DNA of 64,000 bases from Reticulitermes speratus (GCA_021186555.1 JAJKFL010000427.1:15482005-15546004), one strand, 5' to 3'; positions 22,404 to 31,789 are shown, numbered from the stretch's first letter. Notes: generated by a model from the sequence alone, not told the origin. A program made the numbers and translations.

Positions 22404-22655
22404 TGGTCGATCCCGGTGGCCGCGCGGTCTAAGATGTGGGTCTGCGGCCACTCGCTTGCTGGGATTGCGGGTTCGAATCCCGCAGAGGGCATAGATGTCT
22501 GTCCCTTTTGAATGTTGTGTGTTAACAGGTCGCGCTGATCACTCGTCCAGGGGAGTCCTACGGAGTGTAGTGTGTCGGAGTGTGATTGTGAAGCCTCGAT
22601 ACGGAGGGGCCCTGGCCCACTAGGGGCTGTTGTGCCACGGCAAAGGAAAAATATA
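22404..22655 (+). mobile_element. SINE A, full length
   Basis: Head: GATCCCGGTGGCCGCGCGGT (A-box region) and GCGGGTTCGAATCCCGCAGA (perfect B-box core GGTTCGAATCC). Body: GATGTCTGTCCC, GTTGTGTGTTAACAGGTC, CACTCGTCCAGGGGAGTCCT. End: GGGCCCTGGCCCACTAGGGG and an A-rich tail. Flanks TATATCATAAATG and TATATACGAAATG may be a decayed TSD. The 114-codon minus-strand frame over it is a SINE artefact. Confidence 0.9.
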
Positions 22656-22849
22656 TATACGAAATGAAAACTAATGCAAACATGCTTGTCAAATTTATTG
22701 TAGCCCTTTGTTTTCTGTCGACTAGGGTAGGCCAAACGCAATAATTTAAATTAATTTCAAAATGAAACTGAGTCCATTAGCAAATCATTTACATAACAAA
22801 ACACGCTGTAAAATGCGTAATTCTGACTGCTGAGATCTATAATAGAGCC

Positions 22850-23150
22850 ATAATTCACTTTTTCCTGAAAAGCTTAAGAACGTTCGCCAGAAGAAGCAAT
22901 TAAAGTCATTATGGAGTCAGTTAAGATGGTGTGACGTCATTATCCGCCGTGCCAATGTCACTTCTAATCGAATTAATTCAAAGTGCCGGTTCGCCTTCCG
23001 CCGTCTGCCTCACTCTTGTCGCGTTGCTCACTCTCGTAATTATTTTCTCCGCAGATTATATAGCCTTAATCATAAACTTTGAAAAGGTAGCTAATTTGAT
23101 ATTAAAAGGAAAAAAATTGAGAGAGGGGAAGGAACTGAAGAAGAGGGTTT
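22850..23150. other. GC-richer unique block, possible regulatory sequence
   Basis: Compared with its neighbours, 22920-23035 is markedly richer in G and C. It matches no repeat in this window and contains TGTGACGTCATTA (a CRE-like palindrome TGACGTCA at 22931-22938) and TAATCGAATTAATTC (homeodomain-type words). A pyrimidine tract ending CTCCGCAG at 23047-23054 resembles a splice acceptor, but what follows is AT-rich and hits stops. The 73-codon frame over it has no recognised domain. Confidence 0.25.
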
Positions 23151-23554
23151 GATTACACAGCGCTAATTATTGCTTTAGAGGGTAATAAAATGTGCTTCTA
23201 GTTATGTAGCCACCAGAACTTGGTGAGATGTAAGAATTTAAAGAGAACGAGAGGAACAAGATGTCGAATTGAAATGAGAAAACGAAGAGAAAGGGGGCAT
23301 GCGGAAAGCTTCTAGATTGAAGGTTTAACATCCAACGTCTCATTTACTAATGACAGCGTGTCTCTGCACAGTAATATCGTACTATTGTCTATTGATCGAA
23401 GTCTGAACTATTTCTACGGCCTTAATTGCTTTGAGTTACTTCTTTTACTTATCTCGCAAAACGCCGAGATATCGTATTTCTTGTAGACGGCGTTATATCG
23501 TGTCTGTTGTATTTCTGTCTTTAAATGCAAGATGTTTATGTCGTCAATTCTTTC

Positions 23555-23612
23555 TTCGGTCTCAGTTCGTACCTTTCGGAGAACACAGTCTGCTCTCCTA
23601 TAAAAATACATC
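23555..23612 (+). repeat. Dispersed repeat F, 5-prime fragment
   Basis: TCTCAGTTCGTACCTTTCGG, AGAACACAGTCTGCTCTCCT and ATAAAAATAC match the start of F. It is cut off by the LINE-A copy that begins at about 23620. Confidence 0.5.
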
Positions 23613-23619
23613 TAACTAC

Positions 23620-23775
23620 TAACTAATAACTCCATGGAGCAAGTCCTTCTTGAGAAGCTAACAGGTCGTCAGCTAGTCAAGAAATTCCCCACGTTTTATG
23701 GAACCCGAAGGTTTATTACCGCCCTCACAAGAGCCCGCCACCTGTCCCTATCCTGAACTATCACACTACATATGT
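23620..23775 (-). mobile_element. LINE-A 3-prime end
   Basis: ACTAACTAATAACTCCATGG (the TTAGTTAG tail on the other strand), GAGAAGCTAACAGGTCGTCA, ATTCCCCACGTTTTATGGAA, ACAAGAGCCCGCCACCTGTC and CCTATCCTGAACT are the reverse complement of 30640-30785. Only the 3-prime untranslated end and the last codons are present, as expected for 5-prime truncated retrotransposition. Confidence 0.85.
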
Positions 23776-23799
23776 GGGTCTTCATATAATGCGATTTTT

Positions 23800-23990
23800 T
23801 TTTATTTTTTCGACTTTTACCAAAATTTTAGCAGACATTCCAAACATAAAATTTCACACGAAAATTCTTCCGGTACAAGTTGTGCTGTTTTATACGGACA
23901 GACGGACGAACGGACGTGACGTGTTTCATAGTCGCTTTTCGGAACACACCTAAAATTGATCGTCGAGAAACAGAGACTGCGGATGTGGTC
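23800..23990 (+). repeat. Dispersed repeat J, weak
   Basis: TACGGACAGACGGACG at 23893 and AGTCGCTTTTCGGAAC at 23929 recur at 55470 and 55490 (CACGGACAGACAGACATGAC, AGTCGCTTTTCGTAAC) in the same order, with a looser match upstream. Unclassified. Confidence 0.4.
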
Positions 23991-24124
23991 TCGATTCTAC
24001 TGGCTCAGGAAAACGACCAATGGTAGAATTTTGTAAAATCGCGCACGAAATTTGTAGTTCTGTGTAAAGTAGGGAACTTTTGTTTACCAGTTGAGCGACT
24101 ATTAAATTCCAAAAAAGAAATCTA

Positions 24125-24345
24125 CTCTAGTAAGTTAACAGGTTCTTCATTGAGGTCAGCCTCACACCTCGACCGCTCTACCACCAGAAGAACAGCCGCC
24201 AGCACTCACTGAATAGGGGATTTGTTGGGTCGAAGAGCCGGTCTAGACGCTTTGCAGAAAAGACAAACCTACTCCCCCTGCCGTGCATCGAACCCCAGAT
24301 CATCCAGCCCGTCGTCTAGTCACTATTTGACTAGAATATCCCAGC
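24125..24345 (-). mobile_element. SINE C, diverged
   Basis: Reverse-complement order: GGTCAGCCTCACACCTCGAC, CAGCACTCACTGAATAGGGG, GAGCCGGTCTAGACGC, GCATCGAACCCCAGATCATC (B box on the minus strand) and CCAGCCCGTCGTCTAGTCAC. Confidence 0.65.
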
Positions 24346-24776
24346 TCCTGTTCCATACTAGTATTATGAATAAATCACTGTGACGCTCAGCTGTGGGAAA
24401 GAACGGAATATGAATCGTCTTACGTTCTAACGCCTTCCTTAATCGTATAAGCATGTAACTAGCAGCCACACGTGTGAACTGCTTTACCTTGTTACGTCAC
24501 TGGCTGCGTATGGAGCGCGTAATGCGTTAAACAAACAATTTCCTTCCAGCCCTCTTAAATGAATTACATCCCAGTTCCATCTGAAAGCCGGTCTTGTACA
24601 CCGGCTTCTGGTAACAACTCTTAATTCCACTTACATATCAAAGGTAACCTTACAGCCGCACGGAACAACCGTAATTTCCAGTTAAAAGCAGAAAGGTGTA
24701 CTTAACATCCGGCATACTGCCTAGTGGTTTGGAAAGATTCTGTGCTCTAGGACGGACCTAGAGGATTTGACGAACT
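24346..24776. other. Unassigned sequence with a short hairpin
   Basis: No gene recognised. AAGCCGGTCTTGTACACCGG followed by CTT at 24588 is a small stem-loop. Sequence just before 24777 may belong to an H copy interrupted by the next SINE. Confidence 0.3.
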
Positions 24777-25082
24777 ATTACCCCGAGTTCCGGGCCGGGA
24801 TAGCGTAGTCGGTATAGCGACTCGCTACGGGCTGGACGGTCCGGGGATCGAATCCCGGTGAGGGCGAGATTTTTCGCATCCGTCCAGACCGGCCCTGGGG
24901 CCCACCCAGCCTCCTATACAATGGGTACGGTCTCTTTCCCGAGGGTAAAGCGGCCGGGGCGTGGAGTTTGACCACCCACCCTCATCTAGCGCCGAGGTTA
25001 AAGAAAGAGTAGAGCTATACCTCTACTCCCCTCTGGTCCTTCGTGGCCTGTTCTAGGGAGAACATTTATTACCCTGAGTTCC
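24777..25082 (+). mobile_element. SINE C, full length, with 15-bp TSD
   Basis: The SINE itself is 24792-25067. Head: GCCGGGATAGCGTAGTCGGT and GGGGATCGAATCCCGGTGAG (intact B box). Body: CCGTCCAGACCGGCCCTGGG, GAGGGTAAAGCGGCCGGGGC, CCTCATCTAGCGCCGAGGTT. Tail: CCTCTACTCCCCTCTGG. ATTACCCCGAGTTCC (24777-24791) and ATTACCCTGAGTTCC (25068-25082) are a 15-bp TSD with one difference. It is inserted into a repeat H copy that continues at 25083. Best reference copy of SINE C here. Confidence 0.93.
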
Positions 25083-25190
25083 ACAAAAGAGAAAAAATTC
25101 CTGATTTTCTCAGTACCTCCAGGTAAATATCGAGTGTCCGCCTACCTCACACCACATCACGACCGTTGTCAGACGTAATTTTCCAATTAC
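25083..25190 (+). mobile_element. SINE-like repeat H, 3-prime part
   Basis: GATTTTCTCAGTACCTCCAG and GTAAATATCGAGTGTCCGCC match the H copy at 17690-17730. The 5-prime part lies on the other side of, or was lost to, the SINE C insertion. Confidence 0.5.
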
Positions 25191-26349
25191 TCGTATTATT
25201 TGTTCTTATATGAGTCGGAGTTATTGGCAGCGTTATTGACTAAGCCACAAGTCATGGGTGTCCAACCCGCGGCATGCTGGCCGCATGCGAACCGAAACGT
25301 TGTGACATGCGGCACGCAGCCACGTTTTAAAATTACGTATATATTACAAAAACTTACACAGCAATTCATGCGCTTAGCTATACCACTTATTTACAAGTGC
25401 GACCCGCGAAACATCCCACAATAAAGGTCGTGGCCCTTTGCTGAAAAAGTTTGGACGCCTTGCCTTAAGTAAAAGAAATAATAACAACAGCGACTGTGTT
25501 GCTCTTGTTGTTCAGTGATCAACGTGTGAAACTTAATCTGAATTGCTTTGCACGAAAACAGTGTTACATTTAGTAAAAAAAAAAAAAAATAATTCTAACA
25601 AATGTTAGTTAGCTACGTTTCCTGAGTATGCTTACTAGTTAACACGCTGCTCAGACACGTTGACCCTTCTGGCTTTTTAACGATAAACACTTCATATCTG
25701 TGTCAATAATCCTACTACTTTTAATATCTTTCAATGAAAAATACATGTTTTCAGTCAAGTGAATCTTGTTTCTAATTAAACTTCGTACAAGAAACACAGA
25801 CAAGACTCTATACAACAGATATCTGCCAAGCCAAGCAATTAAAATTTTTAAACTCCAGAGTTAAGCAGAAGACAAATTTTAAAGTTTGCACCTTGTATTT
25901 CTCAACCGAGTTTCCCCGTACCGTGTTCATGTTACAATAAGGACTCAGAATAACGATTCCCCCATTACAGTCGTAATTAGCTTAGGGTGGAACAGATCTG
26001 TTCCCTCATTTCCTTCACCAAACTAGCATTTCTTTCTTTCTGGAGAACCGCCTATAATCCAACTTGGGTTTGGATGTTCGGATGTTACTGAGGAAGACAA
26101 AGAGGCATTTAACGATAGAAAATCAACAGTTTTGTGACCATAAGTAAGTGCAGCACATTTCATTAGCGTGTGCACCCAGGGAGTATTATTTCTTTTTTTT
26201 TCAAGGCAAACATGTATTGAATACTAAACTATGAAGGTCATTATTTTTATTCGCCAAATTAAATAAAGAAGCTAAAACGCTACCACACGTTTAAATTAAT
26301 AACGATACTCATCTTAATGTACAGCGTATCATGCGATTAAATTAAAACA
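25191..26349. other. Unassigned sequence
   Basis: No exon or shared repeat recognised. An A run lies at about 25576-25589. Confidence 0.35.
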
Positions 26350-26684
26350 CAAAGCCACTCATTATTCAGGTTCTATCCGAAAGTGTACACTTTTATTTTC
26401 TATTATTCAATACATATATTTCATTAAAGATTGTCCAACATGTTTCGAATTTTATATGTGGTTCATCTTCAGGGACATCTGTTTTAAATTACAACAGAAG
26501 GGCTGGTGTAATTTAAAACAGATGTCCCTGAAGATGAACCTCATATAAGGTTCGAAACATTTTATACAATCTTTAATGAAATATATGTATTGAATAATAG
26601 AAAATAAAATTGTACATTTGTCGGATAGAACCAAAATGATAAAAAAGTACGGTATGAATAACATAAAAAACAAAGCCACTCATT
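26350..26684. mobile_element. Fold-back element with about 124-bp arms and 14-bp TSD
   Basis: Left arm 26369-26492 and right arm 26508-26632 are inverted copies with some mismatches and small gaps, around a 15-bp spacer. A 38-bp A-rich tail (26633-26670) follows the right arm. CAAAGCCACTCATT at 26350-26363 and 26671-26684 is a 14-bp TSD. The right arm carries CTGAAGA (26528-26534), T, GAACCT-loop-AGGTTC, GAAAC (26554-26558). The left arm has the same motif with a partly broken stem. Same architecture as 14630-14916 but different sequence. Non-coding. Confidence 0.9.
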
Positions 26685-26989
26685 TAGACACTAGGATGTG
26701 CTTGGGCACACCCGGCACACCCCATGCCCACGCCTACATTTGTGATTAATGTAATCAGTTATAAATCAATGTCAATGGTTATGTGCGACTAAATAATATT
26801 CACGTTATAAAGTTACTAAGTGATCAAGACAAATTAAACAAAACTTGCCAGAACTGGCAGGTAAAATTATGAATGCGAACAGGGCAGAATTGTACGAAAG
26901 AGACTACGGAGAGGAATGTTTAATTGAACGACTGTATCTATAACAGATCCAGTCGAAATCCGTCCAAACACAACTCAATTTCATTTATT

Positions 26990-27240
26990 ATGCAGAACTA
27001 CATGTTTCGACCTATTTCAGGTCATCCTCGGGTTCACAATTCGTGTTTAGAACATATTGAAGAAGGACTGTAAGTCCGCAAAATGCGATTAAAACTATTA
27101 AAATCTTAAAATTATTATCGTCATAATCAGGAATAATATGTGTGGATTTAGGTTCTACCACACTATTACAAATAAAATGCACAACATTTTAAAAATTTTA
27201 ACTTTTTTTGTTATTACAAGTTGTCACGGGATCTTCTCCA
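26990..27240 (-). repeat. G-class element, single arm
   Basis: On the minus strand CCGAGGA (27025-27031), T, GACCT-loop-AGGTC, GAAACATG. The stem is perfect over five pairs and differs in sequence from the other loci. The AT-rich part that follows resembles 43500-43740 and 61800-62060 loosely. No second arm is recognised. Confidence 0.55.
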
Positions 27241-27394
27241 GTCGGGTATGTCAACATGGATTCATTCCATGTTCAGATTTCCAACTGAGAATTCTTAATT
27301 AAATGTATAGGTGGGAAGGTTGCTGAATATTGCCTATAACATGTATCTTTTGTTAAAATTACATAGCATCAAATAAGTGGAATATGATGACGGA

Positions 27395-27555
27395 GAATTA
27401 GTAGAACGATAATAACAGGGGAACACTGACGTACTCGAAGAAAAAGAAATACCAATAACACATGTTCAAAAAAAAAAAGCCTTAAGCCTTACATGCACTG
27501 GCCAAGGATGGAACTTGGGTCTTGTTGGTGAGAGGACAGTCATTAATAACCTAAG
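27395..27555 (-). mobile_element. Possible SINE B relic
   Basis: ATAACAGGGGAACACTGACG, GTACTCGAAGAAAAAG and GGATGGAACTTGGGTCTTG keep the general order of minus-strand SINE B (ACAGGGGAAAACCGAAGTAC, then the B box). A run of A at 27469-27479 interrupts it. Low certainty. Confidence 0.3.
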
Positions 27556-27851
27556 TAATGGAGCGACTTAAGACAGGACGGTGTGCCGAGACTGGACACT
27601 ACTGTGTCGGGCTACATTTGGGCCTGGAAGAAGGGAGTCCATTCCAGAGTCACATGCCAGTAATCCCAGTTACAAATGTCAACGATGTAGGACAGAGCAA
27701 GCAAACACTGAAAAACGGACAAGTAACTCCTTATTATATTTATATTAATTTCTGGACAGCTGAGATTTGATTTTGGCAACACCAGATTGCGCAAAAGTCG
27801 TAACACATAAGCTACAGGTCTCATGTGCTTGTATAAAACGTAGATCCTTAC

Positions 27852-28070
27852 CTTGAGATGGTGACGATGGTCGGCGGTCCGGGCAGGGAGCTCAGAAGTC
27901 CGGTGAACGAGGCGGTTATAAGCTGCTCGATGTCGTCCCTCGATGTCACGTGATGAGGCAACTCAGTGTTATCACAAGTGCAACCAGCATCGTGCACCAG
28001 TGTCCAGTCGATTTGTTCCCCAGGGTAGTGAGTTACTACTGCTTCAACAAGCGAAGCTACTGCTTGAAAT
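27852..28070 (-). CDS. Internal coding exon of an unidentified minus-strand gene
   Basis: This 219-bp exon is the only stretch with strong host coding character. On the minus strand an acceptor TTTTATATTACAG precedes 28070, and the exon ends ATCTCAAG followed by the consensus donor GTAAGG (27846-27851). Between them one frame is open for 72 full codons. The exon takes one base of the preceding codon and gives two to the next. It is richer in G and C than its flanks, especially in the 3-prime half. The peptide starts FQAVASLVEAVV, has an acidic, cysteine-containing middle (DAGCTCDN) and ends LLSSLPGPPTIVTIS. No signal peptide or membrane segment is visible. I do not recognise the family. Neighbouring exons were not found, so introns here may exceed tens of kilobases. 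Confidence 0.75.
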
Positions 28071-28254
28071 CTGTAATATAAAACTTACCGTTATAAGGCT
28101 GATAATGGTACTCACTGCTTGGAATTTAGAGTACAGTGACATGTGTAACGCCTTTGAGTGTTCATTCAATTTAAAGCTACAATAAAATAAATACATAAAC
28201 GAACATAGGGAGCAGATGAAACGCCTTGAAGAACAAGCACAAGTCGAAGTCACT

Positions 28255-28520
28255 GCGTGATTTCAGGCTTCCGCCGCGGTGTGCATGAGATTTTCGCTCT
28301 TCTGAGATGTCACGCAGCTTAGATTTGTAGTTATCGGTCCCATCTTCAGGGGTCAAGCAGTCTATGGGTAGTTATTTATTGACGTTTCAGGAGAACGTGG
28401 TCCAATCTTCAAGGCTCAAGCAGCCCAAGCAGACTCCTTGACCCTTGAAGATGGGACCGATAGGTTGTCCCGAAACATCGGTATCTACCAATCTACGATA
28501 CGTAACATCCCAGAACAGCG
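28255..28520. repeat. G inverted dimer (fold-back)
   Basis: Starts with the G tail TTTCAGGCTTCCGCCGCGGT, then TCACGCAGCTTAGATTTGTA and two partial minus arms (GTTATCGGTCCCATCTTCAG and TTGACGTTTCAGGAGAACG). The plus arm follows: TTGAAGA (28445-28451), T, GGGAC (28453-28457), GTCCC (28467-28471), GAAAC, then TCTACCAATCTACGATACGT and AACATCCCAGAACAGCGAAG. The left arm appears duplicated or rearranged. No clear TSD. Confidence 0.75.
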
Positions 28521-28559
28521 AAGATCTCAATCAATTGTTCTGTCCGTCTTGGTGTCGAG

Positions 28560-28720
28560 CATCCCCCCCCCCCACTCTTTCCCGGGGGTAAGGCGGCCGG
28601 GGCCTGGAGTTGACCACCCACCCTCATCTAACGCCGAGGTTAAAGAAAGAGTAGAGCTATACCACTATTCCCCTTCTGGGCCTTCGTGACCTGTTCTAGG
28701 GAGAACTTTACCTTTACCGG
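28560..28720 (+). mobile_element. SINE C, 5-prime truncated
   Basis: Begins with a C run (about 28563-28573) then CTCTTTCCCGGGGGTAAGGC, GGCCTGGAGTTGACCACCCA, CGCCGAGGTTAAAGAAAGAG and TTCTAGGGAGAACTTTACC. The tRNA-like head is missing. Confidence 0.8.
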
Positions 28721-28754
28721 AAGATAACGTTCATCCACATTATATATAAAATCC

Positions 28755-28862
28755 GAGTTCGCAGCCAGCAGAGAACGCGGTCCGTGTTAGTTATAGCACC
28801 GGTCGGTCAGTTACAGGGAAATAACTGCCGTTCATTGTGAGGAAAATAGCGAAAACCATGAA
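28755..28862 (+). repeat. Dispersed repeat F, 5-prime part
   Basis: GAGAACGCGGTCCGTGTTAG, TTATAGCACCGGTCGGTCAG, GGGAAATAACTGCCGTTCAT and TGTGAGGAAAATAGC follow the F consensus. Confidence 0.55.
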
Positions 28863-29439
28863 GATCTTTTGCGGGCAAAATACAAAGACTTTCAGTGTCA
28901 CAGAAGGCGGCTTTACAGTGTCAAGTTCCTAAATACACTCAGATGGTTGACCCTATCGATAAGAAATCCAAGTTCACTGCAGTTCATTCAAGTAACCTGT
29001 TACAGCATTTGCGCCACTTCCTACGTCTGTGTTGCGTACGAATATAACGAATCGAAAGAAATAAATTCTGTGGCTCCGTGCATGAAACCCATAACCCACA
29101 CTTAACCCGTTCCGAGGAAAAAAAAGGTTTCATGCAACCGGAGCGTTACTCTGGAAAAAATTACTGCAGGGCGCTGCCACCTGTATTTCACTGTAGGCAC
29201 TACCTAATATGTTCCTGTTTTGAGAGGTGATAAGATATTTGGTCAGCCAACACAGATAGCATTATCTCAATTTATTTTCAAATCTGAGGGTTATGAGTTT
29301 CATGCACGGAGCCACAGAATTGTCCTGATATGAAATACAGTTTCTTTAGTTCTTATAGGCATTTCGGTGTGCACAATATAGAAATACTCTTAACCACCAG
29401 AAATGCTAAAAACTAATTCGTTAAAACTGAAATTCTCGC
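28863..29439. other. Unassigned sequence with a 22-base echo
   Basis: No gene recognised. GTGCATGAAACCCATAACC (about 29076-29094) and its reverse complement (GGTTATGAGTTTCATGCAC, about 29288-29306) flank a 190-bp spacer. The adjoining ATTCTGTGGCTCC and GGAGCCACAGAATT pair too. This inverted repeat brackets AACCCGTTCCGAGG and CCGGAGCGTTACTC. Confidence 0.45.
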
Positions 29440-29605
29440 GGCGGTGACCATGAGAGGTAGTGTCTAAGATGTGACGCCGTGTAGTCTGGAAGCATTTCAA
29501 TGACGTTTTTGAAAAAAAGCCTAAAGCTGGAAGCAGTATTTCCTCCGAAACGTTGGTAAATTTTTACCATAATACACGGCGTCACTTCCCGTAAGAAAAT
29601 AATCT
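29440..29605. repeat. G-prime inverted dimer
   Basis: GTGACGCCGTGTAGTCTGGA at 29470 and ATACACGGCGTCAC at 29573 are opposing arm ends. The interior has GACGTTTTTGAAAA on one side and CTAAAGCTGGAAGCAGTATT, TCCTCCGAAACGTTGGTAAA on the other (stem GGAA with TTCC). Moderately decayed. Confidence 0.65.
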
Positions 29606-29974
29606 GCATAACCCACTTTTTTATTAAAATTAATTCAGAGTACAAAATTCTAACCGCCAAGTACAGTCTTCTTCAAGATGCACGTATTACTGCCCTTTTC
29701 AAATTCAGAAGTAACGTCTGATACTATGAAACGTATACAAAATCGGTAGAGCCCCTAAGGTGGGGAATGAGCCCATTGAAATACCCTCTACCTATACAGA
29801 ACAACATAAAAGTGTATGAACATCGATGCTGCAAATGGGACTCAAACACATGATCCTAATATTAGAGTTGACGAATACCAGGAGCGGTCTTACGTAACGC
29901 GGCAACTGTGATTAGATGGCAAGTAGAATTATTAGAATTGTCTAGATATTAAACTAAAAACACAAAAGCTTTAG

Positions 29975-30790
29975 TAGTCACTAGTAAGGAGATTGGTCTA
30001 GAAGTAAATGCTGAGAAAACTAAGTACATGATCATTTTTCGAGATCGGAATGCAGGACAAAATCACAATATAAAAATAGATAATAAATCCTTTGAAAGAG
30101 TGGAACAGTTCAATATTTGAGAACAACCCTAACGAATCGAAATTCTATTCAGGAAGAAATTAAGAGCAGATTGAAGCCAGAGAGTGTTTGCTATCATTCG
30201 GTGCAGAATCTTTTATCTTCCAGTTTGCTTTGCTATCCAAAAATATAAAGATTATGATATACAGAACTATAATTTTGTCTGTTGTTTTGTATGGGTGTGA
30301 AACTTGGTCTCTCACACTGAGGGAGGAACATAGGCTGAGGGTGTTTGAGAATAGGGTGCTGAGGAAGATATTTGGGCCTAAGAGGGACGAGGTAACAGGG
30401 GAGTGGAGAAGACTACATAAGGAGGAACTTTATGATCTGTAATCACCAAATATTATTTGGGTCATCAAATGAAGAATAATAAGATGGGCGGGACATGTAA
30501 CATACATGGGAAGAGGAGAGGTGCATACGGGATTGTGGTGGGGAGACCCGAGGAAAGAAGACCACTTGGAAGACCCAGGCGTAGATGGGAGGATAATATT
30601 AAAATGAATCTTCAAGAGGTGGGATGGGAGCATGAACTGGATTGATCTGGCTCAGGATAGGTACAGGTGGCGGGCTCTTGTGAATGTGGTAGTGAATCTT
30701 CAGGTTCCATAAAATGCGGGGAATTTTTTGACTCGCTGAGGACCTGTTAGCTTCTCAAGATGGACTCTGCTCCATAGAGTTAGTTAGTTA
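29975..30790 (+). mobile_element. LINE-A, best copy: 3-prime end of a non-LTR retrotransposon
   Basis: 5-prime truncated copy. Translations across frames give LEVNAEKTKYM (30002), HNIKIDNKSFERVEQF (about 30065), then from 30242 KNIKIMIYRTIILSVVLYGC, ETWSLTLREEHRLRVFENRV and GPKRDEVTGEWRRLH, ending at a stop at 30440. The frame then shifts to RWAGHV-like and [20 protein letters not shown] (30571-30630). This is the C-terminal part of a LINE reverse-transcriptase polyprotein after the catalytic core (the YxDD box is upstream and absent). The 3-prime untranslated region ends in TTAGTTAGTTAAG. At least two frameshifts or stops make it dead. I cannot name the clade safely. Confidence 0.88.
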
Positions 30791-30824
30791 AGTTAGATAT
30801 TAAACTAGCCAATGACAACTGTAT

Positions 30825-30890
30825 GTACCACCTTCTGTGACAGTTAGAAACCCTGCATTTTTTCACACAGTGTGTTTACGTGCTCTCTTC
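30825..30890 (-). repeat. Dispersed repeat F, left part, interrupted by mariner
   Basis: ACCACCTTCTGTGACAGTTA, GAAACCCTGCATTTTTTCAC and ACAGTGTGTTTA are the reverse complement of the F block around AACACATAAATACACTGTG and its continuation. F resumes at 31625 beyond the mariner insertion. Confidence 0.6.
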
Positions 30891-31624
30891 CATTGTGACG
30901 ACTGGACCTTGGTTTCCGGGTCATATCCCTACACCCATGACTCGTCATCAGTGATCACAGTCTTCAGGAACTCAGGATCACTGTTGGCGCACTCCAGCAT
31001 GTCCTGCGCGACCTCAAGGCGGAGTTGTTGCTGCTCCGGCGAAAGCAGCTTGGGCACAAATTTTGCCGCCACTCTTCGCATGCCCACATCCTCAGTTAAA
31101 ATCGTGTTTGCGGAACCTCTGCTGATCCCAACCTCATCAGCAATTTCCCGGACGGTCAAACGACGATCCTCCATGATCAATGTCCGCACTTTGTCAATGA
31201 CATCAGCATTTCGGCTCGTTGACGGTCTCCCGGAACGCTGGTCACTGTCCGCCGACATGCGGCCATCTTTAAAGCGGTTGAACCACTCTTTAATTTGAGT
31301 GACCCCCATTGCATCATCACCGAAAGCCTGCTGAATTTTGCGGATTGTTTCCGCTTGGGTATCCCCAAATTTCTGACAAAACTTGATGCAGTATCGCTGC
31401 TCCAAACATTCTGTCATCTTGAGCGAAACGAGAATGCGACGAACACGTGTTACACCACTTCGCTAACTGGCAGCGACAGACGCATCCGGCGGTGTTGCGA
31501 GGCAGCAAAAAATCACGCATACGCATGAAAGTCCCTTCTACCACTACGCTCAGTTTCCCCACCCTTTCGCCATTACTTACCGCGGGAAAAAATATAGTCG
31601 GATACTTTTTGGACAGCCCTCGTA
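30885..31624 (-). mobile_element. Truncated mariner element
   Basis: On the minus strand the element begins after TA (31623-31624) with CGAGGGCTGTCCAAAAAGTA, a mariner-type terminal repeat. A roughly 200-bp untranslated leader and the transposase start follow. Coding similarity ends at about 30885, where F sequence starts, so the second half of the transposase and the other terminal repeat are missing. It splits an F copy into two parts and is therefore younger than that F copy. Confidence 0.85.
30929..31417 (-). pseudogene. Mariner transposase, N-terminal half, broken
   Basis: Open for 162 codons from an ATG at 31415-31417 to a TAG at 29-31 of 30929-30931. Residues 1-60 form the first helix-turn-helix region (TQIKEWFNRFKDGR, a mariner hallmark), followed by the GRPSTS linker and a second helix-turn-helix (LTVREIADEVGISRGSANTI). 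The sequence reaches VITDDESWV, which holds the first catalytic aspartate. The next codon, normally tyrosine in this family, is TAG. In-frame similarity continues for a few codons (GYDPETKVQSSQW) and is then lost, so the other two catalytic aspartates are absent. Related to SETMAR-type mariner transposases. Inactive. Confidence 0.92.
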
Positions 31625-31750
31625 TATGACCCTTACTATCAATAACTTTTATTTCCAAAAACAACATTAACCGAACGGCCTCTATAATGGACACGGACTG
31701 CGTTCTCTTTGAGGTAGGAACTGAATATTTTGTATATATTTCAGATAAAC
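31625..31750 (-). repeat. Dispersed repeat F, right part, beyond mariner
   Basis: AACATTAACCGAACGGCC, TATAATGGACACGGACTGCG, TTCTCTTTGAGGTAGGAACT and GAATATTTTGTATATAT continue the minus-strand F copy that begins at 30825. Confidence 0.6.
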
Positions 31751-31789
31751 GCCACGTATCAAGGCTTCTCGTGGTGTCCTGGATCCTAT

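Noticed and set aside
30837..31298. 153-codon plus-strand frame
   Set aside because: Antisense shadow of the mariner transposase.
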